Shown: piece after piece, positions 1 to 8,129 of the stretch | Position numbering within the stretch: position 1 is the stretch's first letter | Layout: every line of letters starts with the position of its first letter | Origin: Streptomyces iconiensis | GTDB lineage: Bacteria > Actinomycetota > Actinomycetes > Streptomycetales > Streptomycetaceae | DNA length: 64,000 bases | Assembly (NCBI RefSeq): GCF_028657195.3 | Contig: NZ_JANCPR020000023.1 | Coordinates: 83,695-147,694 of the forward strand | Direction: 5' to 3' | The notes under the pieces: generated by a model | What the model saw: only the letters and a program-made list of their open reading frames with translations | The model's database searches: none | Told to the model about the DNA's origin: nothing | Translations under genes and position numbers: made by a program

Positions 1-90
1 AGAGGTGCGCCCCTCCGCCGACCCCAACTGGTGAAGCGGCAGCGACTCGTTGGATGCCCCGAACCGGGTGCATGTCGCGCTCTCCAGCTG

Positions 91-156
91 ACTAGAGCGA
101 TCGCTCTAGTGGCGTGCTAGGTTCTGTTCTGCGTCCTAGATAGAGCGATCGTTCTA
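91..156. promoter_or_regulatory. Paired TetR-type operators upstream of the exporter
   Basis: Positions 91-110 form a perfect 20-bp palindrome (ACTAGAGCGATCGCTCTAGT). A second copy at 141-156 (TAGAGCGATCGTTCTA) has one mismatch in its dyad. Both lie in the 190 bases before the exporter, and the downstream gene is a TetR repressor. The inference is that this repressor binds here and blocks transcription of the exporter and itself. I see no gene in bases 1-191 apart from a possible last few codons of an upstream gene ending near 34. Confidence 0.75.
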
Positions 157-191
157 ATGCTTGGGCGGTTGCCAACCATGGAGGAATTGCG

Positions 192-1736
192 GTGACTTCA
201 CCCCACACGACACCCCGCCGGGCCTGGCTCGGTTTCACACTGGTGCTGAGCCTGGTCGCGCTCGTGGCGATGGACAATTCGGTGCTCTACCTGGCGATGC
301 CGAGCATCACCGAGGCGTTGGACCCGACGGCGGGTCAGGCGCTGTGGACCGTTGACATCTACGGCTTCGTCGTCGCCTCGCTGCTGATCGCGTTCGGCAA
401 CCTCGGCGACCGGTACGGCCGGTTGAAGTTCCTGCTCGCCGGGGCTGTCACCTTCGGGATCGGCTCGGCCGGCGCCTCGCTGACGGATTCTCCCGAATTG
501 CTCATCGCCTTCCGGGCGTTGATGGGCCTCGGTGGTGCGACGCTGCTCCCCGCCGGTCTGGCGATCGTCAGCAACCTCTTCCCCGATCCGAAGCAGCGCG
601 CCCGTGCCATCGGGATCTTCGCGGCCACCTTCGCGGCCGGTTTCGCCGTCGGTCCGGTCGTCGGGGGGCTGCTCCTCAACCACTTCTGGTGGGGGTCGGT
701 CTTCCTGATCAACCTCCCCGTCGTGGCGGTCTTCCTGTCCTTCGCCAAGGTGCTCCTCAAGGACGTACGCGAGACCCACCCCGGCAAGGTGGACGCGCTC
801 AGCGTGTTCCTGTCCGCTGTCGGCATCCTGCTCGCCGTCTACTCGGTCAAGGTGGCAGCGGCCGAGGGCTTCTCGGCGCAGCAGATGGTCGTCGGGGTGG
901 TGGGCGTGGCCGTCGTCGTGTGGTTCGTGCGCCGGCAGCTCACCCTCGAAAGTCCGCTGCTGGACCTGAAGCTCTTCCGTGACCGCGTCTTCACCGTCGC
1001 CATCCTCACCGGCCTTCTCTCCCTGGTGGCCTGGGCCGCCGCCGGCTACCTCAGCGGCGTCTATCTCCAGACGGTGCTCGGGTTCAGCGTCCTCAGCGCG
1101 GCGTTCCTCGCGCTGCCCGGGGCGGCCGTACTCACCACCGCCTGCATCGGTACGGCGGGGGTCATCGACCGGATCGGCAAGCGGGCCGCGCTGATCGCCT
1201 CGCACTTCTTCATGGCTTTCGGCCTCGTGCTGCTGCTCTTCGCCGGAGTAACCGGCGGCGCATGGGCGTTCATCGCCTCCACCGTCATCGCGGGCGTCGG
1301 TTACGGGTTCTCCTTCAGCCTGGTTGCCGAGACCGCCGTCGCGGCGGTGCCCACGGAGCGGGCCGGCTCTGCCGGTGCCATCGCCGAGATGAGCAACGAA
1401 CTCGGCAACGCGCTCGGCATCTCCCTGCTCGGCTCGCTCGCCGCGCTCGTCTTCCGGCTTCTCGGCCCCGACGTCGCGGGCACCCTCGACACCACCCTGG
1501 CCACCCCCGGCCTGTCGGCAGCGGACGGACTACAGGCCAAGGACGCCTTCGTCACCGGGCTGCACGTGGCCGTCGGCGCCGCCGCTCTGCTCGTCTTCGC
1601 CCTCGGCATCCTCGCTGTGCGCTGGCTGCCCCGCGAGGAGATGGCCGGGGAGGGGAAGAGCGAGGAGGGGGAGCGTGGCGAGGGGGAGAGTGAGACGTCC
1701 GGCGCCGGGCGCCAGGGCGAACTGGAGGCCGTATGA
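192..1736 (+). CDS. MFS drug exporter, DHA2 (EmrB/QacA) 14-helix type
   Basis: This 514-residue inner-membrane protein is predicted to export drugs or metabolites by proton antiport. The first helix carries MDNSVLYLAMPSI (residues 27-39), and the loop motif GNLGDRYGRL at 69-78 is the MFS motif A. Length and hydrophobic pattern fit the 14-helix DHA2 family; the charged, Glu/Gly-rich C-terminal tail is probably cytosolic. The GTG start at 192 is supported by GGAGG about 8 bases upstream. The gene is followed after 50 bases by a TetR gene and preceded by two palindromic operators, so it is probably a substrate-inducible resistance pump. The substrate cannot be read from sequence. Confidence 0.9.
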   Translation: MTSPHTTPRRAWLGFTLVLSLVALVAMDNSVLYLAMPSITEALDPTAGQALWTVDIYGFVVASLLIAFGNLGDRYGRLKFLLAGAVTFGIGSAGASLTDSPELLIAFRALMGLGGATLLPAGLAIVSNLFPDPKQRARAIGIFAATFAAGFAVGPVVGGLLLNHFWWGSVFLINLPVVAVFLSFAKVLLKDVRETHPGKVDALSVFLSAVGILLAVYSVKVAAAEGFSAQQMVVGVVGVAVVVWFVRRQLTLESPLLDLKLFRDRVFTVAILTGLLSLVAWAAAGYLSGVYLQTVLGFSVLSAAFLALPGAAVLTTACIGTAGVIDRIGKRAALIASHFFMAFGLVLLLFAGVTGGAWAFIASTVIAGVGYGFSFSLVAETAVAAVPTERAGSAGAIAEMSNELGNALGISLLGSLAALVFRLLGPDVAGTLDTTLATPGLSAADGLQAKDAFVTGLHVAVGAAALLVFALGILAVRWLPREEMAGEGKSEEGERGEGESETSGAGRQGELEAV

Positions 1737-1786
1737 GCGGCGCAGCGGCAGGCCGCGGCCCGCACCCGGCTTGGTAGCCTCGCGGC

Positions 1787-2410
1787 GTGAACAGGAAGTC
1801 AGCACGTGAGGCGCAGCCGGCTTCCGGGGGCCCGGGGCAGACCTTCGGGACCCGCGAGCGCATCGTTCGTGCGGCCTCACGGCTGATGCAGCGGCAGGGG
1901 TACGACGGTACGGGTATCAAGCAGATCGCCCAGGAAGCCGAGGCCACGCTCGGATCGGTCTACCACTTCTTCCCGCGCGGCAAGCAGGAGCTGGCCGTTG
2001 CCGCGATCGCCCACGCCAACGAGGAGTTCGTCTCCCAGCTGAAGGCGGTACTCGACGGAGAGGCCGACCCGGCCCGCGCCGTCACCGCCTTCAGCAAGCA
2101 CCTCGCGGCTGAGCTGCGGGCCTCGGACTGGACGGCCGGCTGCCCCATCACCACTACGGCACTGGGGGCTGCCGGTCGCTTCCCGGACATCCAGGCCGCC
2201 GCCTCCGCTGCCTTCGACCGCCAGCGCGAACTGGTCACGGCCAAGCTGAGCGCTTCCGGCTTCGAAGAGGAGGAGGCGCGCGAGCTGGGCCACATGGTGA
2301 TCAACACTCTGGAGGGGGCGGAGATCGCCGCCCAGGTCGCCCGGAGCGACGACCCGCTGGAGATCGCCGGCCGCCACCTTGCCCGGCTGATCTCGGCCCA
2401 GGGCGCGTGA
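1787..2410 (+). CDS. TetR-family repressor of the adjacent exporter
   Basis: The 207-residue protein has an N-terminal helix-turn-helix (about residues 24-70, with TRERIVRAASRLMQRQGYDG and the recognition region LGSVYHFF), followed by a helical ligand-binding domain. The presence of DWTAGCPITTTAL and of a late helix with the pattern EEEARELGHMVI fits TetR proteins of the LmrA/YxaF-like group, which commonly control MFS pumps. It starts with GTG 50 bases after the exporter and is probably co-transcribed with it. The two TAGAGCGATCG-type dyads upstream of the exporter are its likely operators, giving autoregulation. Confidence 0.9.
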   Translation: MNRKSAREAQPASGGPGQTFGTRERIVRAASRLMQRQGYDGTGIKQIAQEAEATLGSVYHFFPRGKQELAVAAIAHANEEFVSQLKAVLDGEADPARAVTAFSKHLAAELRASDWTAGCPITTTALGAAGRFPDIQAAASAAFDRQRELVTAKLSASGFEEEEARELGHMVINTLEGAEIAAQVARSDDPLEIAGRHLARLISAQGA

Positions 2411-2468
2411 CCCCGCACGCCTCCTTCGATGGGCCTCGCGGCGGTGAAGTCCCCGCTGCGATCGCTCC

Positions 2469-2535
2469 GGTGCGGGGCGGCTCCGCGTGCGGGGCGGCTC
2501 CGCGTGCGGGGTCGGCTCCGCGTGCCGGGTCGGTC
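2469..2535. repeat. Imperfect tandem repeat, about 18-bp unit
   Basis: Three to four copies of a GTGCGGGGCGGCTCCGC-like unit lie between the TetR gene and the next coding sequence. The unit is rich in dyads and could form hairpins acting as a terminator, but no poly-T tract follows. No gene is evident in 2411-2721. Confidence 0.6.
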
Positions 2536-2721
2536 GCGGGAACAGCGGGTTCCGGCTCGCGAACGTCCAACTCCTTTGCCGACGCCGGCAATTGTGCCGA
2601 TTGCCTCAGGGGGAACCAGCCGGCAGGTTGGCGGTGAGCCTCGCGGTCCCACAACTCCCTTCGCGGTGCGGGCCCTTGCGGCGCGGTGCAGTCGTTCCTT
2701 TGAGAGAAGTGAGACTGACGC

Positions 2722-3051
2722 ATGTCCGACACGCAAGTGATCAGTGACCTGTTGGCCGCAACCAGGGCCGGAAAGCTCAAGTGGACCTTCGACGGCGAAG
2801 TAGTCGCCTCGCGTGTGGCGGATATCGCCTTCTCGGCCAGGATCGACGACGTCGGCGATGCGACTGTCAAGGTCGAGAGGAGGGGAGGGGCGCAGGGAGA
2901 AGGTCCGCGAATCGGCACCATCCATGGGAGCTTCGTGTCGGACGTCAGGGACTTGTTCGACGTGGCGCTGGAATCGGCTACGTCCCGGAAGGAGTTCCTG
3001 GCAGATGTTCATCGCCTGTTGGCCGATGAATTCGGCGGTGAGCGCGACTAG
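2722..3051 (+). CDS. Small hypothetical protein
   Basis: I do not recognise this 109-residue protein. It is acidic and soluble, with no signal peptide or membrane segment. The N-terminal half looks like a small alpha/beta fold (ISDLLAATRAGKLKWTFDG, then VASRVADIAFSARID) and the C-terminal half is helical (DVRDLFDVALESATSRKEFL). The ATG at 2722 is preceded by a GAGAAGTGAG stretch that could serve as a ribosome site. Codon use is typical of high-GC genes, so it is probably real. It stands alone between the TetR gene and a decayed region. Confidence 0.6.
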   Translation: MSDTQVISDLLAATRAGKLKWTFDGEVVASRVADIAFSARIDDVGDATVKVERRGGAQGEGPRIGTIHGSFVSDVRDLFDVALESATSRKEFLADVHRLLADEFGGERD

Positions 3052-3239
3052 GGTCTGTCCGGTCGATCTGTGTCGTCCTCGCAGGGTGTGTGGCATGCAC
3101 GTTGTGGCACGCACCTCCCAGTCTTCGCTGGCAGAGGGTGTCCCCTGCCGTGCGTCGCCGGTTACCAACGCTCCGCGTTGTCTTCCCTCTTCCGCCGTAT
3201 TTCCGCACAGCCATCAGGCTCGACAGACGGCCAGGGCGG

Positions 3240-3600
3240 ACCCGGTGCGGAGCCCGACGCCATCGCGAACGCCTGCTGGGAGTTGCACACTGAGCGCAAC
3301 GAACCCGAATCGGTCTACAACGCGATGCCCGGTGACTGGCAGACGGGCAGGGTCGCCGACAAGTTCGTCGTTGACCAGGACCAGTCCGGACGGTCACATG
3401 CGTAGCCAGATGGCGAGGGCCGCCGCTGTCGCGGTGCCGCCCTGGACCTGGCCACGGCACTCATCGGGGACCTTGGGGCGCGGACGGCCGTGATCGGAGG
3501 GCTCGACAGCGCCCGGCAGTTGGAGGAGGCCGCAGGGTTTGTCATGAGGGTTGTCGCATCCGGCCACAACCCGAGATTCGCCGTGCCGGATGTCGGCCCC
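3240..3600 (+). pseudogene. Coding remnants in a decayed stretch
   Basis: Two short protein-like pieces lie in different plus-strand frames. About 3259-3402 encodes a segment containing NACWELHTERNEPESVYN and DWQTGRVADKF, ending at a stop at 3405. About 3440-3590 encodes LDLATALIGDLGARTAVIGG followed by LDSARQLEEAAGFVMRVV. Both have natural residue composition, unlike the surrounding Arg/Pro-rich frames, but neither has a good start. I read them as remains of one or two broken genes; the family is unknown. Confidence 0.3.
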
Positions 3601-4262
3601 GACGCTGGTCAGCGAAGCGCGTACGGCGAACCACTGAGCCGGCAGACCACCGGAGAGGGCCGTGATCCCCGCCCCGGCCCTGTCCGCGCATGCCCGGAAA
3701 GACCACCGTGTGTCTCACCGCGACGCAACGCTCCACTCTCCGCCGCAGGCCGCCGACGCCTGGTCGAGCGATGCCGGACCCGGCCCATTGCCCTGGCCCA
3801 CGCAGCCGCGGGGAGGGAGGTCTCCCGGACGTACGGGACGAATTGGGGCAACCGCTACCGCCGCTAGCCGCTATGGCGAGCCCGGTCTCGACCGCGCCTC
3901 GGCCCCGCACCGTCGGCCGACAGCCGGACCGCCGGAGGTGACCGCGGCTCGAAGACCTGCGCCGCACCCGTCGATGCCCGGCAGCCGGGGCCATTGAGGT
4001 CACCCGGCGAGGGGGCGATCAGCCCGCGCGCCGTGCAGCGGCGCCCGCCCGGACGGGCCTGAATCGCCGTCCCGGTCCGTGGAACTTGCCTCACCCAGGG
4101 TCCGACGATGCTCTTGCACGGGGCGGCAGGACGGACGTACCGGCGGCCGACGGCCGTTGTCCACAGGCGGCGGGATGCGTCACACCGCTACGGCGGCAGC
4201 GGGCCGCGAGCCGGTTCCCGGCCACGAAGGGGCCCCGCACGCGCGGGTCCCTGCACGGCGAG

Positions 4263-4298
4263 GAGCCCCCGCCGTTCCGAAGAGAGCGGCGGGGGCTC
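4263..4298 (-). terminator. Hairpin downstream of the lasso precursor
   Basis: A perfect 12-bp stem (GAGCCCCCGCCG at 4263-4274 pairing with 4287-4298) with a 12-base loop lies about 80 bases beyond the minus-strand lasso gene. It is a probable terminator, implying the precursor is transcribed alone rather than with processing genes. Confidence 0.65.
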
Positions 4299-4376
4299 GG
4301 TCGATGTCGGTGGGGCTCGGGCCGTTGCGGTGGTCGTCTCACCGTCTGTCAGGCGCCGGCGCCATGCCCGTCTCGT

Positions 4377-4523
4377 TCACCAGTGCCTGAAGCGGCCCAT
4401 GGAATCCAGGGGGAGGCCCCTCATGGGGCCCAGGGTCACCTCCGCGAAGTCACCTGCCTCCACCATCGCCGGCGGCTCATAGACCCCGGTCTCTACCTCG
4501 GGCTCGATCTGGTGCTGCTCCAT
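4377..4523 (-). CDS. Lasso peptide precursor, orphan
   Basis: This 48-residue peptide has every hallmark of an actinobacterial lasso precursor. The leader carries YEPPAMVEAGDFAEVT: counted back from the predicted cleavage site, Tyr is at -17, Pro at -14, Met (usually Leu) at -12, Gly at -8 and the obligatory Thr at -2. Cleavage after TL would release the 17-residue core GPMRGLPLDSMGRFRHW. Gly1 and Asp9 could form the usual nine-membered macrolactam ring, leaving an eight-residue basic, aromatic tail (class II, no Cys). An AAAGGA ribosome site lies about 8 bases before the ATG. No cyclase, leader-binding PqqD-like protein or protease gene lies anywhere in the window, which is unusual. A hairpin follows the gene. 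Confidence 0.8.
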   Translation of the reverse strand: MEQHQIEPEVETGVYEPPAMVEAGDFAEVTLGPMRGLPLDSMGRFRHW

Positions 4524-4869
4524 CAGACGGTTCCTTTCTCGCTGGGCAACGCGGCTCGCTCGCACGGCCGTTGGTCGATTCGAGCCCCTGCACAGTCCCA
4601 TACAGAAGGATGCATAGAGCGTCTTAGGACTTCAAACCGCCTGAAGTGGCCTATCCGAGGCATGAGGGGCAGCATGTCTGCGCCATGCTGCCCCGGTTCA
4701 CGCCGCAATCCGACGGCACGGCTTCTGTGGGGGCATCGCCGGAGAGGAATGGACCGCCACGCGTGGGCTCGCGAGGTCGCCCGTGTACGGGTACCCGGCG
4801 CGTCCTTCAGCTTCGCCGCCTTCGCCGACATGGCGTGCCCACGCTCATGTCGGCGATCGCGAGCCCCCG

Positions 4870-5153
4870 CCGGGCAGGTGCCGCCGGACGCCTTGCCCGA
4901 CTTCGACCACCTCAGGCGGCCGACGGCACCCGGACCGCGGGAACGGGTGCTGCGCGAGGCGGGGTTGGAACAGCGGCACACGGAGGACTTCCGCCGGTCC
5001 GGCCCGGTTTCCTTCGCGCGGGCCTTCGAGGCGCTTGACGGCGCGGGGGCCGGCCGGTCAGGTCGGCTCTGGGGGCGTGGCGGCGCAGTACCCGACCGAG
5101 GACGGCGCTCCGTCTTCCCCATGGCATACCGCCTGTTCCGGGAACACCGGTGA
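4870..5153 (+). pseudogene. Possible frameshifted methyltransferase C-terminus
   Basis: One frame reads LPDFDHLRRPTAPGPRERVL, then REAGLEQRHTEDFRRSG, and ends FPMAYRLFREHR at a stop at 5153. A neighbouring frame supplies GGVAAQYPTEDGA just before that end. Joined by a frameshift these resemble the last part of a SAM-dependent methyltransferase (the AGF/AGLE...-type helix and terminal strand). No SAM-binding N-terminal half is present upstream. The assignment is weak and rests on pattern only. Confidence 0.25.
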
Positions 5154-5347
5154 CACGAACACGACCGTCGGTCACCAGGGCCGCCACGGACGCGGCCTCA
5201 ACGGCCTCCGTGGCACCGGTCGGCTCCGTCGTACGCGCCGCCGCCGTGGCACGCGTCGCCTGCGTGACGTCGGCGGTCGCGCAGGTTGTGGCAACGGAGG
5301 GCCAGAGTTCGGCGGTTGGGCGCGTATGTCCTGGAAGTGCCCGATGG

Positions 5348-5412
5348 AGGCGAGGACCAGCACCGTGGGCGACGTCATGAAGAGGACCAGCACCGTAGGC
5401 GCCGTCATGAAG
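5348..5412. repeat. Tandem duplication, 30-bp unit
   Basis: GAGGACCAGCACCGTGGGCG followed by ACGTCATGAA occurs twice in immediate succession with two differences. It lies in the decayed stretch. A minus-strand frame through it would give a short hydrophobic repeat, but I see no ribosome site or further coding support. Confidence 0.5.
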
Positions 5413-6512
5413 CAGGCCGGACCAGGCGTACGCGGCGTGCGTCTTCACCCTCTCGGGACGACAGGGTGGCCAGCAGCTCTGCCGGCATCACCATGCGCAG
5501 GGTCTGCGGTTCTCGTCCGGTGCGCGCGGGGCTGCGGGTTCGGGGCGTCTCGTCGTCGGTGCATGCGGCGCAAGGATCCGTGTGGACTGTGCCGGGTTCG
5601 CCCGCTGCGTGTCGGCCGACCCACGTGCCCCTCCTCCGCCCGGGGGAGAGGCGTCGTCGTGCGGGTCGGGTGCCGGGCTGTCGGCACACGGGCTGACGCG
5701 GCGCCATGCCGCTTGCGTGGTACGGGAGTTCGGCGCGCGTGCTGTTGTTGCCCTGGGGCGGGGGCGAATTATTCCGGGGAGTGCGGGAATTAATCCGCAT
5801 GCGGTTGGCTGGTGATCGCTTCGGGGTGTGTGCACAATTTGATACCAAGCTCGTTCCGAGGGGGCATGTCCCAGTTTTGTTGTGCCTTAAGCAGTCTTCG
5901 GTCGATGCCCGTGACTTCGCTTATCGCGCGAAGCCTGAATTCCCGCATGCCCGGGTATGGATCCTGGGGTGTCTCCGCTGTGACAGCGGATGGAGTACGG
6001 CGGCACTTCGCCGTTTCGGTACAGCAAAGCGAGAGGGTTGTTTCTTCGTGCCTGGAGAAAGGTTTCGGGGCGGGAGTCGTGGGACGCCGGAGCGTGGCCG
6101 CTTCGCCTTGCGCCCCGCTCCGGGGGACGACCGCGAAGCGGGTCCACTTCTTCGCAGGTCGGGGGCGTGACGGACGCGAAGTCGGCGGGGTAGGGCGCGC
6201 TTGAGCCGTCCTGCGCTGAGGCCGGTGGCCCGCATCGTGTGGGGCGTGACGTGCCTCTGCGGGTTCCGTTCCTGGTGGCCGTGATACACCCGTGATAGGT
6301 GGCAGAGTTCATGTGTGCTGACCTTCCACCAGAATTCTTGAAGTTTTCCCGTGGTTTTGTGAGTACCCTTCCTCGCCTCCTGTCATGATGCCCTCACGCA
6401 AAGGGATTTGGGACACTATTTGCCTGATGGATACTTGGTGTTAGTTCAAGCAGGTCGCCGGATCACTCATTATTGTTCAGACCCCGGAAATTAATGAGCA
6501 AGGCGAGGGGAA
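5413..6512. other. Intergenic stretch without a convincing gene; promoter of the cluster regulator at its end
   Basis: All six frames are Arg/Pro-rich or broken. From about 6330 the composition becomes clearly more A/T-rich, which suggests the promoter and leader of the LuxR-type regulator that starts at 6513. I see no repeats or RNA gene I can name here. Confidence 0.4.
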
Positions 6513-7142
6513 ATGGAACGCTCCTTCATGTCTGAATCAGATTCAGACAACGTTGTCGTGGCCGTTCATTCCGACGATCCGATCGCTTTCGCAGGAGTCG
6601 TGAGCTGGTTACGCAGTCGCGAGGGGATAACCATCGTGGGCGGTGAGGAACGCGACACCGCCTCGGTCGTCGTCCTCCTCACCGAGGTTGTGGACAAGAG
6701 CGCGATTCAGTACCTACAGGAATTCGTCACGGTCGGTGACCAGAAAGCGATTCTCGTCCCGAACCACCTCAGACCCGGCAACCTGCTGGACGCCGTCCGC
6801 AGCGGGACCAGACTCATCATTCCCCGGGACGCGGTGACCGACGACCGGCTCGCCGAGGCCGTGTTGGCCGTCTCGCGCGGTCACGCCGAGATGCCCCTCG
6901 AATCGCTCAGCGACCTTCTCAACCAGCTGTGCGCCGAGTCCGAACAGGCCAAGATCTCCCCACGGGATGTCGATGTACTGAGACTCATGGCGGAGGGCAA
7001 GGACACGGAGGAGATAGCCGGGCACCTCAACTACTCGGTGCGCACCATCAAGCACATCATCCAGAGCTTCACCGCACGTTTCGACCTGCGCAATCGGACC
7101 CATGCCGTCGCCTACGCGATGCGGCACGGATACATCCAGTGA
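6513..7142 (+). CDS. LuxR-type orphan regulator with a TTA codon
   Basis: The 209-residue protein has an N-terminal domain shaped like a response-regulator receiver and a C-terminal LuxR helix-turn-helix (about residues 145-205, SPRDVDVLRLMAEGKDTEEI and VRTIKHIIQSFTARF). Where a receiver has its phosphorylated Asp after beta-strand 3, the sequence reads ASVVVLLTEVV, so the acceptor Asp is missing. No kinase gene is adjacent. Codon 33 (6609-6611) is TTA, the rare Leu codon read by bldA tRNA, so translation is probably tied to development. It faces the biosynthetic operon and is the best candidate for its pathway-specific regulator. GAGGGG just before the ATG at 6513 supports this start. Confidence 0.85.
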   Translation: MERSFMSESDSDNVVVAVHSDDPIAFAGVVSWLRSREGITIVGGEERDTASVVVLLTEVVDKSAIQYLQEFVTVGDQKAILVPNHLRPGNLLDAVRSGTRLIIPRDAVTDDRLAEAVLAVSRGHAEMPLESLSDLLNQLCAESEQAKISPRDVDVLRLMAEGKDTEEIAGHLNYSVRTIKHIIQSFTARFDLRNRTHAVAYAMRHGYIQ

Positions 7143-7197
7143 GGCGCGCACATCCCCGTGCGGTACCGCGCCGACTTCCCGGTGCCGGAACGCGTTC

Positions 7198-7236
7198 GGT
7201 GCCCGGGCGGGCTCGGTCCGAGCCCGCCCGGGCACC
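7198..7236. terminator. Strong bidirectional terminator
   Basis: A perfect 18-bp stem (7198-7215 with 7219-7236; GGTGCCCGGGCGGGCTCG) has a 3-base loop. It lies between the convergent regulator gene and the end of the dapD homologue, so it should stop both transcripts. Confidence 0.85.
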
Positions 7237-7253
7237 AAGGGGCGGTGGGGGAA

Positions 7254-8129
7254 TCAGTGTGCTGCCGCGTGCTCCCTGAAGAGTGCGTCGAGCGCCAGTT
7301 TGTCGTGGGCCTCGCCGGGGGCCAGTCGCTTGATCACCAGCAGGCACGGTACGCCGAAGTCACCGCCGGGGAAGGTGCGCAGGCGCGTCGAGGAGACGCA
7401 GACCGACCAGGCGGGAGCCTCGCCAGGTGGCAGCTCCTCGCCGCTCCCCGCGTCGAAGACCCGGGTGCTGCCTGTCAGTAGCGCACCGGCGCCGATCTTG
7501 GCGCCGGTGCGTACCCGCGCGCCCTCCACGACGATCGAGCGTGAGCCGACGAACGCGTCGTCCTCCACCACCACGGGCACGGCGCCCGGCGGTTCCAGGA
7601 CCCCGCCGATGCCGACGCCACCCGAGAGGTGGACGTCGCGTCCGATCTGGGCGCAGGAGCCGACCGTTGCCCAGGTGTCCACCATCGTTCCGGAGCCGAC
7701 GTGGGCGCCGATGTTGGTGTACGAGGGCATCAGCACGGTGCCGGGCGCGAAGTGGCTGCCCCAGCGGGCTATGGCGCCCGGCACCACCCGTACGCCGTCG
7801 AACCGCCGCTTCAGCGGCATGCGGTCGTGGTGCAGGAACGGGCCGACCTCGGAGGCCCGCATCCCGAGCACCCGGAAGGACAGCAGGATCGCGCGCCGCG
7901 CGCGCTCGTCGACGACCACCTCGTCGCTGTCGGGGTCCACCTCGGCGACCCGCGCCGCGCCCCTGTCCAGCAGGTTGACGGCGGCGATGACGGTCCGGCG
8001 TGCGTGTACGTCGGCCGGGGAGAGTTCCTCCCTGCGTTCCCAGAGTTCGTCGACTGCCGCGGGGATACGGCTCCCGCGGTGCGGGGTCCGGCTGCCGGGC
8101 GTTGCGGTCGGCGCGAGGGTGCCGGTCAT
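7254..8129 (-). CDS. dapD: Tetrahydrodipicolinate N-succinyltransferase homologue (proteobacterial type)
   Basis: The 291-residue enzyme has a left-handed beta-helix acyltransferase fold. Motifs close to E. coli DapD are visible: GTMVDTWATVGSCAQIG, then VHLSGGVGIGGVLEP, and a C-terminal strand region. DapD normally transfers succinyl from succinyl-CoA to tetrahydrodipicolinate. From established knowledge, the housekeeping DapD of actinomycetes is a different, longer type, so this E. coli-like copy is probably recruited for secondary metabolism, as tabB is in tabtoxin biosynthesis. The ATG at 8129 overlaps the stop of the aminotransferase gene (ATGA), so the two are translationally coupled. 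It is the last gene of the minus-strand operon. Confidence 0.85.
   Translation of the reverse strand: MTGTLAPTATPGSRTPHRGSRIPAAVDELWERREELSPADVHARRTVIAAVNLLDRGAARVAEVDPDSDEVVVDERARRAILLSFRVLGMRASEVGPFLHHDRMPLKRRFDGVRVVPGAIARWGSHFAPGTVLMPSYTNIGAHVGSGTMVDTWATVGSCAQIGRDVHLSGGVGIGGVLEPPGAVPVVVEDDAFVGSRSIVVEGARVRTGAKIGAGALLTGSTRVFDAGSGEELPPGEAPAWSVCVSSTRLRTFPGGDFGVPCLLVIKRLAPGEAHDKLALDALFREHAAAH

Noticed and set aside
1..34. Possible tail of an upstream gene (ends ADPNW then stop)
   Set aside because: Ten codons cannot be distinguished from chance; no family can be named.
4912..5448. Minus-strand frame with Ala/Thr-rich sequence
   Set aside because: Composition is repetitive, no ribosome site, and it overlaps a duplicated segment.
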